From Saprospiraceae bacterium (lineage in GTDB: Bacteria; Bacteroidota; Bacteroidia; Chitinophagales; Saprospiraceae), in contig JADKFC010000030.1 of assembly GCA_016717655.1 (NCBI GenBank), positions 186,001-250,000 on the forward strand: DNA of 64,000 bases, read 5' to 3'. A model generated the notes under the pieces. It did no database searches, was not told where the DNA came from, and saw only the letters and a list, made by a program, of their open reading frames with translations. Below are positions 19,541-28,072 of the stretch, piece after piece; position 1 is the first letter of the stretch, and each line of letters starts with the position of its first letter. Position numbers and translations under genes: made by a program.

Positions 19541-21193
19541 TTATTTCAACACAAATGTGTTTTTATCCCAAAATACTTTATTACTTGCTGTATTGTCTTT
19601 TTGGGTTGCTTTGTTGTTGAGGTTAACGTAATTGGCTGGATAAATAAATGAATAAATAAAGATACCTGGATCTTTGGCTCTCATTGGCTGCATATCTACA
19701 GGTTTTCCTGTTCTGCGATACAAGTTGTAGGCTTCAACACCGTTGCCATACATTGCTAACCAATATTCTTTACCTATTACATTCATTTTATCAGAAGCGG
19801 CATCATAAAGTGATTCTACTTCAGAAAGATAGTCATCTGTAGGAGTAACAAGAGTAGTAGGTACCGCCTGTCCTTTGGCAGCTCCAAAAGCCTGAACTGT
19901 TTCGATGGATTTCCTAACACCTGAAATCATGGCATCTTTTGCATTTCCGGAAACGCCCAATCTTGCATAGGCTTCTGCTTTCAGGAAATCTGTAAAGAAG
20001 CTCATCCAAATGGGTTCGATACCGGCTCCATTTGCACCCTGACCGTCTCGAGAGTAACTTTCAAAAGTTGCTACACCGTTATTCAAATCAGATTTTCCAC
20101 CAAATGGATAAACACCACCACAAGTGATAGCACCGCCATCTGGAGGTGTTCCATCATTATTACCATGGTCTCTTCCAAAGAAGCCTGGTTCAAATGCACA
20201 CCATCCCTGGTTAGCCAGGATATGGTCTGGTCTTGGAGAAAGGATACATGGAATGGCATCAGGGTTGGTCTCCAGAGCTTTTTCCAATGAACCCACCTGA
20301 CGGTATACATAATATCTCCATCTTGGATCTTCAACACTCTTGCCGGCATAAATATTCAGCAGGAAATAATTGTTGAGGTAACCGGTTGCGTCGCCTGGAG
20401 TGACAGGATACATTCTTCTGTAGATGTAGTGTCTTGATTTGGCAGGCAAAGATGCTGTACCATATTTGTAGGTAAAAGATTCAGCATCAGAATCGATGAT
20501 GTCCTGACCCAATAAAGTTTCTATTTGTGCTTTTGCAGAGGCATCACTAACTGAAAGGTTCATATAGGCTTTCAATTTTAGGGTCCTTGCCAAGGCTTGC
20601 CATTTCTTGGCATCTCCACCATAGTAGATATCCCTTGAAATTTTCTGAATTGGTGTTTTATCCAACGAAGCAATTGCTTCATCCAATAGTTTTATGCAAT
20701 TGGTATAAATGGCTGCACCGTTATCAGCGGCAGGATTAAAATTACCAGAAGTTCCGCCTACTGCTTCTGAATAAGGAACATCATTGAACAAATCTACCAG
20801 GGTCATGTAGGTAAAAGCCTTAATAATTTTGGTTGCACCTTCGTGGTGATCCAAACCTTTTCCGGCTACTGCCTTCAGCATTTCTTCTGACTGAACCAAA
20901 ACACTTTCGTAACCATCTGACCACAAAGTATTGTGTGACTGTGGCTGATAGGCTCTTGGATAAGTTTCACCTCCGGTCATTGCCATGTACCTTGCCAATT
21001 CCATAGAAGTGTCGTTGGCACTGGAGAAGAAATCAGAAAATCCGACGAAAATTTTGTTCATCAAAAAGTTAACGTCAAGATTTTCGGGAGTAATGTTGTT
21101 TGGGTCTTCCAATTGCTCATCCAACTGGGAAGCACAGGACCCCATGTAAAACATCACCCCAAGAAAGAATATATGTTTGAAATATTTAGTCAT
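19541..21193 (-). CDS. SusD/RagB-type outer membrane lipoprotein (SusD-like_2 class)
   Basis: Surface ligand-capture lipoprotein of 550 aa that caps the SusC channel. Lipoprotein signal KYFKHIFFLGVMFYMGSCAS, then SQLDEQLEDPNNITPENLDV, typical of the SusD-like_2 group, and tetratricopeptide-like helices (KIIKAFTYMTLVDLFNDVPY; KKWQALARTLKLKAYMNLS). The C-terminal part has EYWLAMYGNGVEAYNLYRRT and ends with NPANYVNL-like residues. It lies 17 bases downstream of susC. The substrate is unknown: no glycoside hydrolase is in the locus, and this class often accompanies peptide or mixed-substrate systems. Confidence 0.92.
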   Translation of the reverse strand: MTKYFKHIFFLGVMFYMGSCASQLDEQLEDPNNITPENLDVNFLMNKIFVGFSDFFSSANDTSMELARYMAMTGGETYPRAYQPQSHNTLWSDGYESVLVQSEEMLKAVAGKGLDHHEGATKIIKAFTYMTLVDLFNDVPYSEAVGGTSGNFNPAADNGAAIYTNCIKLLDEAIASLDKTPIQKISRDIYYGGDAKKWQALARTLKLKAYMNLSVSDASAKAQIETLLGQDIIDSDAESFTYKYGTASLPAKSRHYIYRRMYPVTPGDATGYLNNYFLLNIYAGKSVEDPRWRYYVYRQVGSLEKALETNPDAIPCILSPRPDHILANQGWCAFEPGFFGRDHGNNDGTPPDGGAITCGGVYPFGGKSDLNNGVATFESYSRDGQGANGAGIEPIWMSFFTDFLKAEAYARLGVSGNAKDAMISGVRKSIETVQAFGAAKGQAVPTTLVTPTDDYLSEVESLYDAASDKMNVIGKEYWLAMYGNGVEAYNLYRRTGKPVDMQPMRAKDPGIFIYSFIYPANYVNLNNKATQKDNTASNKVFWDKNTFVLK

Positions 21194-21210
21194 TTCTTTG
21201 ATTTTAAGGA

Positions 21211-24200
21211 TTAGAAATTAAATTTGATGGTACCGCCATATCTGGCTGCAGATGGACCACCCAGGAAGTCAAATCCTGTTGCGTTGTTGGTACCAAATGC
21301 GGTTCTGTCTGGATCCACTTTTGAAGAAGCAGGTGTGTTTACTGCTCTGTACCACATATTGTTTCCAACCAAAGAAATAGAAGCAGACTCAATAAATGTA
21401 CCTCTGAAAATACTTTTTGGTAAGTTATATGAAACTGAAACTTCTCTCAATCTTAAACGAGTGCCATCATAAATACCCCTGTCGTCAGCACCTCCACCAA
21501 TAATGGTGTTGTTGAAAAATACACCTGATGCTGGTTGTGGGATGTTGTTGGGTTCACCTGTTTCTTCCAAAACACCTGGAAGAATAACTGTGATGGTAGG
21601 GTTGAAATCTTCCAATTCTTTAGCAACTCCTCTACCGATTGGTGTACCTGCAGAGTAGGAGAAAATATCACCACCTTTAACAAAATCCAATTGTGCTGAT
21701 AAAGTCAGACCATAAACTGTAAGATCAGAAAATCCTGACAACATAAAATCTGGGTTAGGGTCTCCAATGATTCCAATTTCTGAAGAAATTTTCCAGTCAC
21801 CATTAGAGTTTACCAGCAAGTTTCCATTTGCATCCTTTTCAACATAGGTACCTTTGATTACACCAAAAGGTTGATCTTTGATTGCAAATGATCCCAGGTT
21901 GGTGAAACCGCCAATAAGGATTTCTTCTGATCCTTCCGGAAGGTCAACGACCTTTGAAACGTTTTTGGTAAAGTTGGCTCTCAGGTTCCAATTGATATTT
22001 TTGGTTGATACAGGATTGATGGTAAGACCGATCTCAACTCCTTTATTTGTTACGGTTCCTGCATTGAGGAAAGTTGAACTGTAACCGGTAGAAGGGTCAA
22101 GCGGTCTTTCAATAATCTGGTCTTCTGCTTTTCTGTTGTACCATGACAAATCAATACCGATCCTGTTGTTTAAGAATTTAGATTCCAAACCAAACTCCAA
22201 TTCAGACTGTAATTCAGGCCTTAAGTTAGGGTTGGCCAACAATGAAGGCAAGCCCAATGATACAACATTGCCATTACCATCAACGGTTTCTGTTGCATTT
22301 AAGGTTAGTCTTGAACGAGTGTTGTATGGATCAGCAAAATTGGCTGAAGTTCCGTAACCAGCTCTCAATTTAAGGAAGTCCATGAAACCATCTGCCAAAG
22401 ACTCAAATGCATCTGTTGGTACAAAAGAAACACTAAATCCAGGATAGAACTGAGATCTGTAGTCTTTCTCATGTGAAGAAGCCCAGTCATTCCTGGCTGC
22501 TACGTTGAGGTACAAGTAGTTTTTGTAACCAACGGTAACGTCTCCATATGCACCCATGATAATTCTTCTTCTTTCGTAACTAAGGTTATTTTGCCTTAGG
22601 TCTCTTGAATTGGTAGTGGTGAAATTTCTATGAGAAATCAGCCCGAAAACTACCTGGTTGGTTGATTCTAAACCTGTCTGAGCATATTGGTCATCTCTGT
22701 GATTGACTCCAACGTTAAAAGTTACATCAATGTCATCATTTACATTTTTTTGACCCGTAAGGATGAAGTTCTGATCTGTAATTACGTTGTTACCATCAGA
22801 GGTACGCAACAATCCTGTACCAAAAGCCGAAACATCGCTTGGATATCCTACAGAACCTTTTTGCACCCAGTATTCCTGATTTTCATCATATGAGTCAATA
22901 CCTACGCGATAGGTAGCAGAAAGCCAATCATTCACTTTGTAGTTGGCACTCATCATTGCCATAAACCTGTTGACAAAAGAACCTTGTGAAGAGTTTTCCA
23001 ACAACCACCTTGGATTGGTAATAGCCCTATAGTATACACTAGCTCCTGTGATAGGATGCTGATATGGAAGATTCATAATATCCATATTCCTTGGTGTATA
23101 AAATAAGTTTGCAAAAACGGAAGGACCTCCGTTAGAGTTACTACCCAAACCTGCACCTACAGTAGGTGAGCTGAAATCAGTTTTGATATAAGAAAAACTT
23201 CCGTTCAATTTCAGTTTAGAAGAGATGTTTGCAGTTCCTCCAATGCTCAAATTAAGACGATCGAGGTTGTTATTTTTGATATAACCCTCTTCTGATAATT
23301 TACTCATGGAAACGTTAAAGCTACCAATATCACCATTGATTCCGGCATTAAAGCTGGTAGTGTATGCATGCCCTTTCTGGAAGAAATCTTTTACGTTATT
23401 GGGTGTATTTACCACTTTGTATTTTCCCTGAATTACTTCAAGTTCAGGAAAGACAGACTTAACTTCTGAATAAGGGTGAACACTGGCTTCAAAATTATCA
23501 CTGAACAAAACACCCCAATTGGAGAAAAACTCTCCATAGTCACCATCAAAGCCATTGGCCCATTTATTTTGGTATTCTGGAATGTGTGCCGTAATTTGAC
23601 CATATGACTGGCTAAAGCTGGCTGTATATTTTTTGGCACTTGAGGCGCCACCACCAGTCTTAGTAGAAATAAGGATTACACCATTCCTTCCTTGTGAACC
23701 ATATTGTGTAGTTGCAGCAAGTCCTCTAAGGATGCTCATGCTGGCAATGTTGTTTGGATCGATGTCAAGGTTTCTGGTAGGTGTAATATTACCGTCATTG
23801 AAATTGTTGTTTTCGTTGGCGGAAGTATTGATTGGAACTCCATCGACAACCCATAGAGGCTGTGAGTTACCAGAAATGGTACTTACTCCTCTAATATTGA
23901 TTTTTGTGCCTGAACCAGCCAAACCTGCTGAACTGGCAATGTTCACACCAGGAGATCTTCCTGCCAGGGCTCTCGCCACGTCGGTTTCAGGTTTTGCCGC
24001 TAGTTCATCAGCTCCTACAGTAGTAGATGCATAACCTAAGGCCTTTTTGTCCCTTTTAATACCCAAAGCAGTTACCACAACTTCATCCAGAAGTTGGCCT
24101 TCCGTCATAGTTACGCTTACATTGGTAAGATTTGAAATGTCGATTACCTGCTCGGCAAAGCCGATGTAAGTAACCGAAATAGCGCTTCTGCCGGGAGGGA

Positions 24201-24384
24201 CCAGCACGCTAAACATACCATCGATATCGGTGACTGTACCAATATCGGTCCCTTGTACTATGACGTTGGCACCAATGAGTGGTTCACCTTTGGGATCCTT
24301 TACCGAACCGGTAACGGTCTTTTGGGCAAAACCAGTGGCTGCCAGGCCAAGTAGTACAAACAAAAGTAGTGAGAGTTTCTTCAT
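21211..24384 (-). CDS. SusC/RagA family TonB-linked outer membrane protein
   Basis: TonB-dependent outer membrane import channel of 1057 aa. A signal peptide (KKLSLLLFVLLGLAATGFAQ) is followed by a carboxypeptidase-D-like beta-sandwich (about 22-100: GEPLIGANVIVQGTDIGTVT, DIDGMFSV), a plug domain (about 110-240: VVTALGIKRDKKALGYA, PLWVVDGVPI, GSQGRNGVILISTKTG) and the 22-strand barrel ending in GTIKFNF. The CNA-like domain plus plug order is diagnostic of SusC. First gene of the susC-susD-lipoprotein operon; a palindrome lies 188 bases upstream. Confidence 0.96.
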   Translation of the reverse strand: MKKLSLLLFVLLGLAATGFAQKTVTGSVKDPKGEPLIGANVIVQGTDIGTVTDIDGMFSVLVPPGRSAISVTYIGFAEQVIDISNLTNVSVTMTEGQLLDEVVVTALGIKRDKKALGYASTTVGADELAAKPETDVARALAGRSPGVNIASSAGLAGSGTKINIRGVSTISGNSQPLWVVDGVPINTSANENNNFNDGNITPTRNLDIDPNNIASMSILRGLAATTQYGSQGRNGVILISTKTGGGASSAKKYTASFSQSYGQITAHIPEYQNKWANGFDGDYGEFFSNWGVLFSDNFEASVHPYSEVKSVFPELEVIQGKYKVVNTPNNVKDFFQKGHAYTTSFNAGINGDIGSFNVSMSKLSEEGYIKNNNLDRLNLSIGGTANISSKLKLNGSFSYIKTDFSSPTVGAGLGSNSNGGPSVFANLFYTPRNMDIMNLPYQHPITGASVYYRAITNPRWLLENSSQGSFVNRFMAMMSANYKVNDWLSATYRVGIDSYDENQEYWVQKGSVGYPSDVSAFGTGLLRTSDGNNVITDQNFILTGQKNVNDDIDVTFNVGVNHRDDQYAQTGLESTNQVVFGLISHRNFTTTNSRDLRQNNLSYERRRIIMGAYGDVTVGYKNYLYLNVAARNDWASSHEKDYRSQFYPGFSVSFVPTDAFESLADGFMDFLKLRAGYGTSANFADPYNTRSRLTLNATETVDGNGNVVSLGLPSLLANPNLRPELQSELEFGLESKFLNNRIGIDLSWYNRKAEDQIIERPLDPSTGYSSTFLNAGTVTNKGVEIGLTINPVSTKNINWNLRANFTKNVSKVVDLPEGSEEILIGGFTNLGSFAIKDQPFGVIKGTYVEKDANGNLLVNSNGDWKISSEIGIIGDPNPDFMLSGFSDLTVYGLTLSAQLDFVKGGDIFSYSAGTPIGRGVAKELEDFNPTITVILPGVLEETGEPNNIPQPASGVFFNNTIIGGGADDRGIYDGTRLRLREVSVSYNLPKSIFRGTFIESASISLVGNNMWYRAVNTPASSKVDPDRTAFGTNNATGFDFLGGPSAARYGGTIKFNF

Positions 24385-24571
24385 ACTAACATTGATTTAG
24401 TTAATTAAAAAATTTGAGTTTCTTTAAAGTCTAATAAGTTAAAATATTAACAGAATGTTAAGACAATCCGCTGCCTGCAAAGTAAAACAATTTCACATAT
24501 TTATACAAAATACCTCAAAAATTACCTAAATCCTTAGTTTTCAATACCCGAACACTTAAATAAGGAGATGG

Positions 24572-24590
24572 CGCCAAATAATATTTGGCG
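24572..24590. promoter_or_regulatory. Perfect palindrome upstream of the susC operon
   Basis: CGCCAAAT-AAT-ATTTGGCG, an 8-bp perfect inverted repeat with a 3-base spacer in a 285-base gene-free stretch between susC and pdxJ. No T-run follows on either strand, so an operator is more likely than a terminator. The regulator is unknown. Confidence 0.45.
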
Positions 24591-24669
24591 AAACGAAATT
24601 AACAGTAAGTTAAATAAAATTTAATGCGGGCATCTATCGAATGTCGCCAATTAACATTTTTTAAGAATT

Positions 24670-25386
24670 TTACCTGAGTAGGTTCAGATATATTTGAATG
24701 GTATTTTTTAAACCAAAATACAGGGCATCACAAATTAATGCATGGCCTATTGAGACCTCTGCCAATTCGGAAATTCCGGCTTTGAAGTAAGCAAGATTGT
24801 CGAGATTCAGGTCGTGACCTGCATTGATTGACAGACCGGCATCAAGGGTAGCTTTGGCCGTTTCGATATAAGGTTGGATGGCCTTGCTTTTATTTTCGAT
24901 AAATTGACTGGCGTAATGTCCGGTATACATCTCAATTCTGTCGGCACCCACTTTAGCCGCTTCTTCTGCCCTCGCAGGTGTGGGCTCAATAAACAGACTG
25001 GTTCGAATTCCTTTTTCACGGCAGGCATCGATGATCTCTTTTAAAAATGAAGCCTGCTCCTTAATGGCCCAGCCTTCACTACTTGTAAGCACTCCCGGTG
25101 GATCAGGTACCATGGTAAACTGATGAGGCCGGTGTTCCAACACCATTTCCAACAATTCCGGTGTTGGATAGCCTTCTACATTTAATTCAGTGGTAACAAC
25201 GGCCTTCAAAGTTGATATATCGGAATACCTGGCATGCCTTTGGTCAGGACGGGGATGGATGGTGATGCCTTCTGCCCCAAATGCTTCGCAATCTTTGGCT
25301 ACTCTAATTAAATCAGGATTGTTGCCTCCTCTGGAATTGCGTATCAGAGCAACTTTGTTGAGATTTACACTTAATCTGGTTTGCAT
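24670..25386 (-). CDS. pdxJ: Pyridoxine 5'-phosphate synthase
   Basis: Condenses 1-deoxyxylulose 5-phosphate with 3-amino-2-oxopropyl phosphate to form pyridoxine 5'-phosphate (DXP-dependent B6 route); cytoplasmic TIM barrel. 238 aa from MQTRLSVNLNKVALIRNSRG, the typical PdxJ start; a longer in-frame reading from 25482 would add 32 unrelated residues lying inside the upstream gene. Motifs: EGITIHPRPDQRHARYSDI (catalytic Glu/His region), FTMVPDPPGVLTSSEGW, DRIEMYTGHYA, LSINAGHDLNLDNL. It starts seven bases after the upstream plug-like protein gene, so it sits at the end of the receptor operon. Confidence 0.94.
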   Translation of the reverse strand: MQTRLSVNLNKVALIRNSRGGNNPDLIRVAKDCEAFGAEGITIHPRPDQRHARYSDISTLKAVVTTELNVEGYPTPELLEMVLEHRPHQFTMVPDPPGVLTSSEGWAIKEQASFLKEIIDACREKGIRTSLFIEPTPARAEEAAKVGADRIEMYTGHYASQFIENKSKAIQPYIETAKATLDAGLSINAGHDLNLDNLAYFKAGISELAEVSIGHALICDALYFGLKNTIQIYLNLLR

Positions 25387-25393
25387 AATGATA

Positions 25394-26989
25394 TTATTTT
25401 GAAGGTAACATGGCTTTTGCTTTGTACAATTTTCCCTGTTCATCCATAAAAAGTCCAAAAATGTGATATTCGGATTTTTCATGACCTCTATAAAATCTCA
25501 AGACAGTGGGAGGCTGATGGGCTTCAAACAACAAACAGGGCTCAAAGACAGGCTTCAATCCATTGTTGATTTTATCTTTGATAACTTCGGTTCTACTTCT
25601 TTCCCTTTTAAGCAAGCCCTGAACACTATAAATTTCTTTTATTTCTTTTTCATCCCAACAATCCAACCAGCCTCCCGACTTGATTTTCACCACACCTTCC
25701 GTGCCAAATACCGAATATAGACGTCGAAGCTCTTCGAGATCATAAAACAAATCCACTCTTTCAATATCCTTGGTTTTTAAAGATGAAATTAAATGGTCAT
25801 TGGTAGCAAGTCTTCCGTTTACAATAAACAAAGGATTCTGAGTAAGGGCATTAAATTTTTTAGCATAGGCTCCTGGTATTAAAAATTCAGCCTTCCATCG
25901 ATCGTTTTTTTCTTTAAATTTAAGAGGGCTATCGTTTTCTCTACAAAAATCACGCAAAAGGTCAAATTTATTGTAATTGGCAATTTTATATGTTTTTTGG
26001 GCTTTTGTCATTGCTTTTGCCATCACGGTATCTGCCTTATTCTCAACAGGGTCAAAAATTGAAAAATAAGTTTTTACACTTTGTCTTACCTGACTCAATT
26101 TATAATAAACCAAACCTAAAGAATCATACCTACCACCATCCATTTTTTTACCTGGATTGGGTGTATATGCGGAGTAAGTAATTTTGTTTTCTGGATCCCC
26201 GTAAGCAATGGCCTGAAAGTGCCTTGTCCCATAAAAAGGGGGCATAAAGGTTTTAAATATACCCTCTTGATTGCTTTTTGTCATTTTCATGCTGTCAGCT
26301 TCATTCGAATAAATACCAATAATATTGACAGCTGTCGGTTTTTTGAACCTATGTGTTTTGCCATAAAACCACAGATCTTTGCTCCAATTCGCACATCTTG
26401 ACCAAATGTCATCGGGTACATTAGATATTGACAAATTGGGGTATGGATTGGTTTCTGACTCACAAACTGAAACTGTCAAAAGCTCTAAATCCTTTAAGCC
26501 ATTAATGGATATTATTTCTTCTCCATTGGAATTTTGGATGTTCGCCCAGTTTACGGTAAGCTCATCAACCATGCTATTTTGATCAACATTGATGGTCAAG
26601 CTGTCATTCCATTGAGCAGATGGATTGATTAGGGTAAGATACAAGTTATACAACTCTATGTTCTCAAAACCTTCACTCACAGAACCTCTTAAGACATAAG
26701 TTCCGGTCGACAGATTATAGGGCATGTAAAAGTCAAAATCAGTCCAACCCTTCTTGTCAAAAACGGTAAAAAAATGGTATAATGGTTCATTTTCACGACC
26801 CAATAGTTCCCACTTAACTGCCACATTGTTTATAATTTCACCATTAACGGGAACCTTGCTGGCCCCGCTGACTCGTTCACCTACTGCATAATATAACCGA
26901 TCACATTGTACAAATGCTTTTTGTCCAAATGCGCTTGCTGCCAATAAAATTGTGCAGAGTGAAAAAGATATAATTGATGTCAATTTCAT
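25394..26989 (-). CDS. Secreted protein with MG2-like N-terminus and plug-like C-terminus
   Basis: Unassigned 531-aa protein. A signal peptide (SIISFSLCTILLAASAFGQ) is followed by a beta-sandwich reminiscent of alpha-2-macroglobulin MG2 modules: KAFVQCDRLYYAVGERV, then YNLSTGTYVLRGSVSEGFEN. Residues about 395-450 read FIVNGRLATNDHLISSLKTK then DIERVDLFYDLEELRRLYSV then GTEGVVKI, which mirrors the TonB plug pattern (VDGVP..., IESIEVLK..., YGSRGANGVILI), yet no barrel follows. It starts 12 bases after the corrected DUF4249 stop and ends seven bases before pdxJ. A partner of the neighbouring TonB receptor is plausible; function is not known. Confidence 0.65.
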   Translation of the reverse strand: MKLTSIISFSLCTILLAASAFGQKAFVQCDRLYYAVGERVSGASKVPVNGEIINNVAVKWELLGRENEPLYHFFTVFDKKGWTDFDFYMPYNLSTGTYVLRGSVSEGFENIELYNLYLTLINPSAQWNDSLTINVDQNSMVDELTVNWANIQNSNGEEIISINGLKDLELLTVSVCESETNPYPNLSISNVPDDIWSRCANWSKDLWFYGKTHRFKKPTAVNIIGIYSNEADSMKMTKSNQEGIFKTFMPPFYGTRHFQAIAYGDPENKITYSAYTPNPGKKMDGGRYDSLGLVYYKLSQVRQSVKTYFSIFDPVENKADTVMAKAMTKAQKTYKIANYNKFDLLRDFCRENDSPLKFKEKNDRWKAEFLIPGAYAKKFNALTQNPLFIVNGRLATNDHLISSLKTKDIERVDLFYDLEELRRLYSVFGTEGVVKIKSGGWLDCWDEKEIKEIYSVQGLLKRERSRTEVIKDKINNGLKPVFEPCLLFEAHQPPTVLRFYRGHEKSEYHIFGLFMDEQGKLYKAKAMLPSK

Positions 26990-27001
26990 ACTTCTTCAGG
27001 T

Positions 27002-28071
27002 TTATTGCCAGTACCAGGGTTTTTCAAGCTTTGCACCATTGATGGTCAAACAATCACAGCAGAACCTCACCGGACAGGGTGATGTCTCACTGGGTGGCAC
27101 AGGGCATTGTCTTGATGGATTGCCAACTTCTTCCGGTTGAATGCTTATTCTTGCTGTATCTGACTTACTGCATAAAAAAGCCTAGGCATCTTGTCAGGGT
27201 GAGTCATGTTTTTAATGTTTGAAATGACTCTCCCAGCAGGCGCATCATAGATACTGCCTTCTCTATTGTTTAGCTCATTAATTTGAGTATAATAATCATA
27301 TGCCTTCTTGCCAATACTTTGCAAGACAATGGTGCCGTAGTAACCTTCAGAAAAAAGATAATCGATGCGATGATCGTATACCGGAATGTCTTTAATTACA
27401 GGCTCTGCCAAGCTGGTATGATCGTATAGCAATACATTTCTTGTGTCTGCCCGTTGTGTTACATAACATAATTTTCCAGGAGGAAAGCCCTCGAGTTGGT
27501 CTGTATATTGATAAGCGTTGATCACATCAAATTTTAAATAATTCAGACCTTCCGGCTTAGGGGTGGTAAGGTAAATTTCTACAAAATCTGCCAATTCAAC
27601 CTGATTAAGATTGTTGACAATACTTTTTTTCACCTGTTTCCAACTAAGGGATTCAATGGCAGGAGAGTTACTCAATATTTCAGGTTCAGAAATAAACTGG
27701 TCTCCATTATAGGTTGTAACTTTTACATAAAAACTTCTTCCAAATGAATAATTAAAGTTGATTGAATCTTCAAACATTGTTTTATAAAAGCCATCTACAT
27801 CCAGAATGAGTTCTTTTGACTGACCCAAATCATTATGTACATAGGCATTTTGGACCCTTATGACATTGGATTGGCTTTTTTCGTCAGAAACAGATCTGAA
27901 CTGAACAATTACTCTTGCCTTGTCACTATGACGAATAAGCCCTCCCTGTATCACTAATCCATTTTTAAAAATAGTGGGAACATCAATTTCAATGGTATCC
28001 AGACAAGCTGTTTGACCTACCACCAGCAGTGCAAACAGATAATAGGTCAATCTTTTTATGATCCTCTGCAT
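27002..28071 (-). CDS. DUF4249 family lipoprotein (one frameshift)
   Basis: Predicted outer membrane lipoprotein, about 356 aa after correction. Signal KRLTYYLFALLVVGQTACLD, then TIEIDVPTIFKNGLVIQGGL, the usual DUF4249 opening. The first frame stops at 27145 after SQIQQE. One missing base in CAAGAATAAG restores a C-terminal section with QCPVPPSETSPCPVRFCCDC and KPWYWQ, the Cys cluster and terminal aromatic residues seen in DUF4249 proteins; it stops at 27002, 12 bases before the next gene. DUF4249 proteins are regularly encoded beside a TonB receptor, as here, and probably play a SusD-like part (inference). Confidence 0.83.
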
Positions 28072-28072
28072 A

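Noticed and set aside
23633..24034. 133-aa plus-strand frame inside susC
   Set aside because: Antisense shadow of the conserved SusC plug region.
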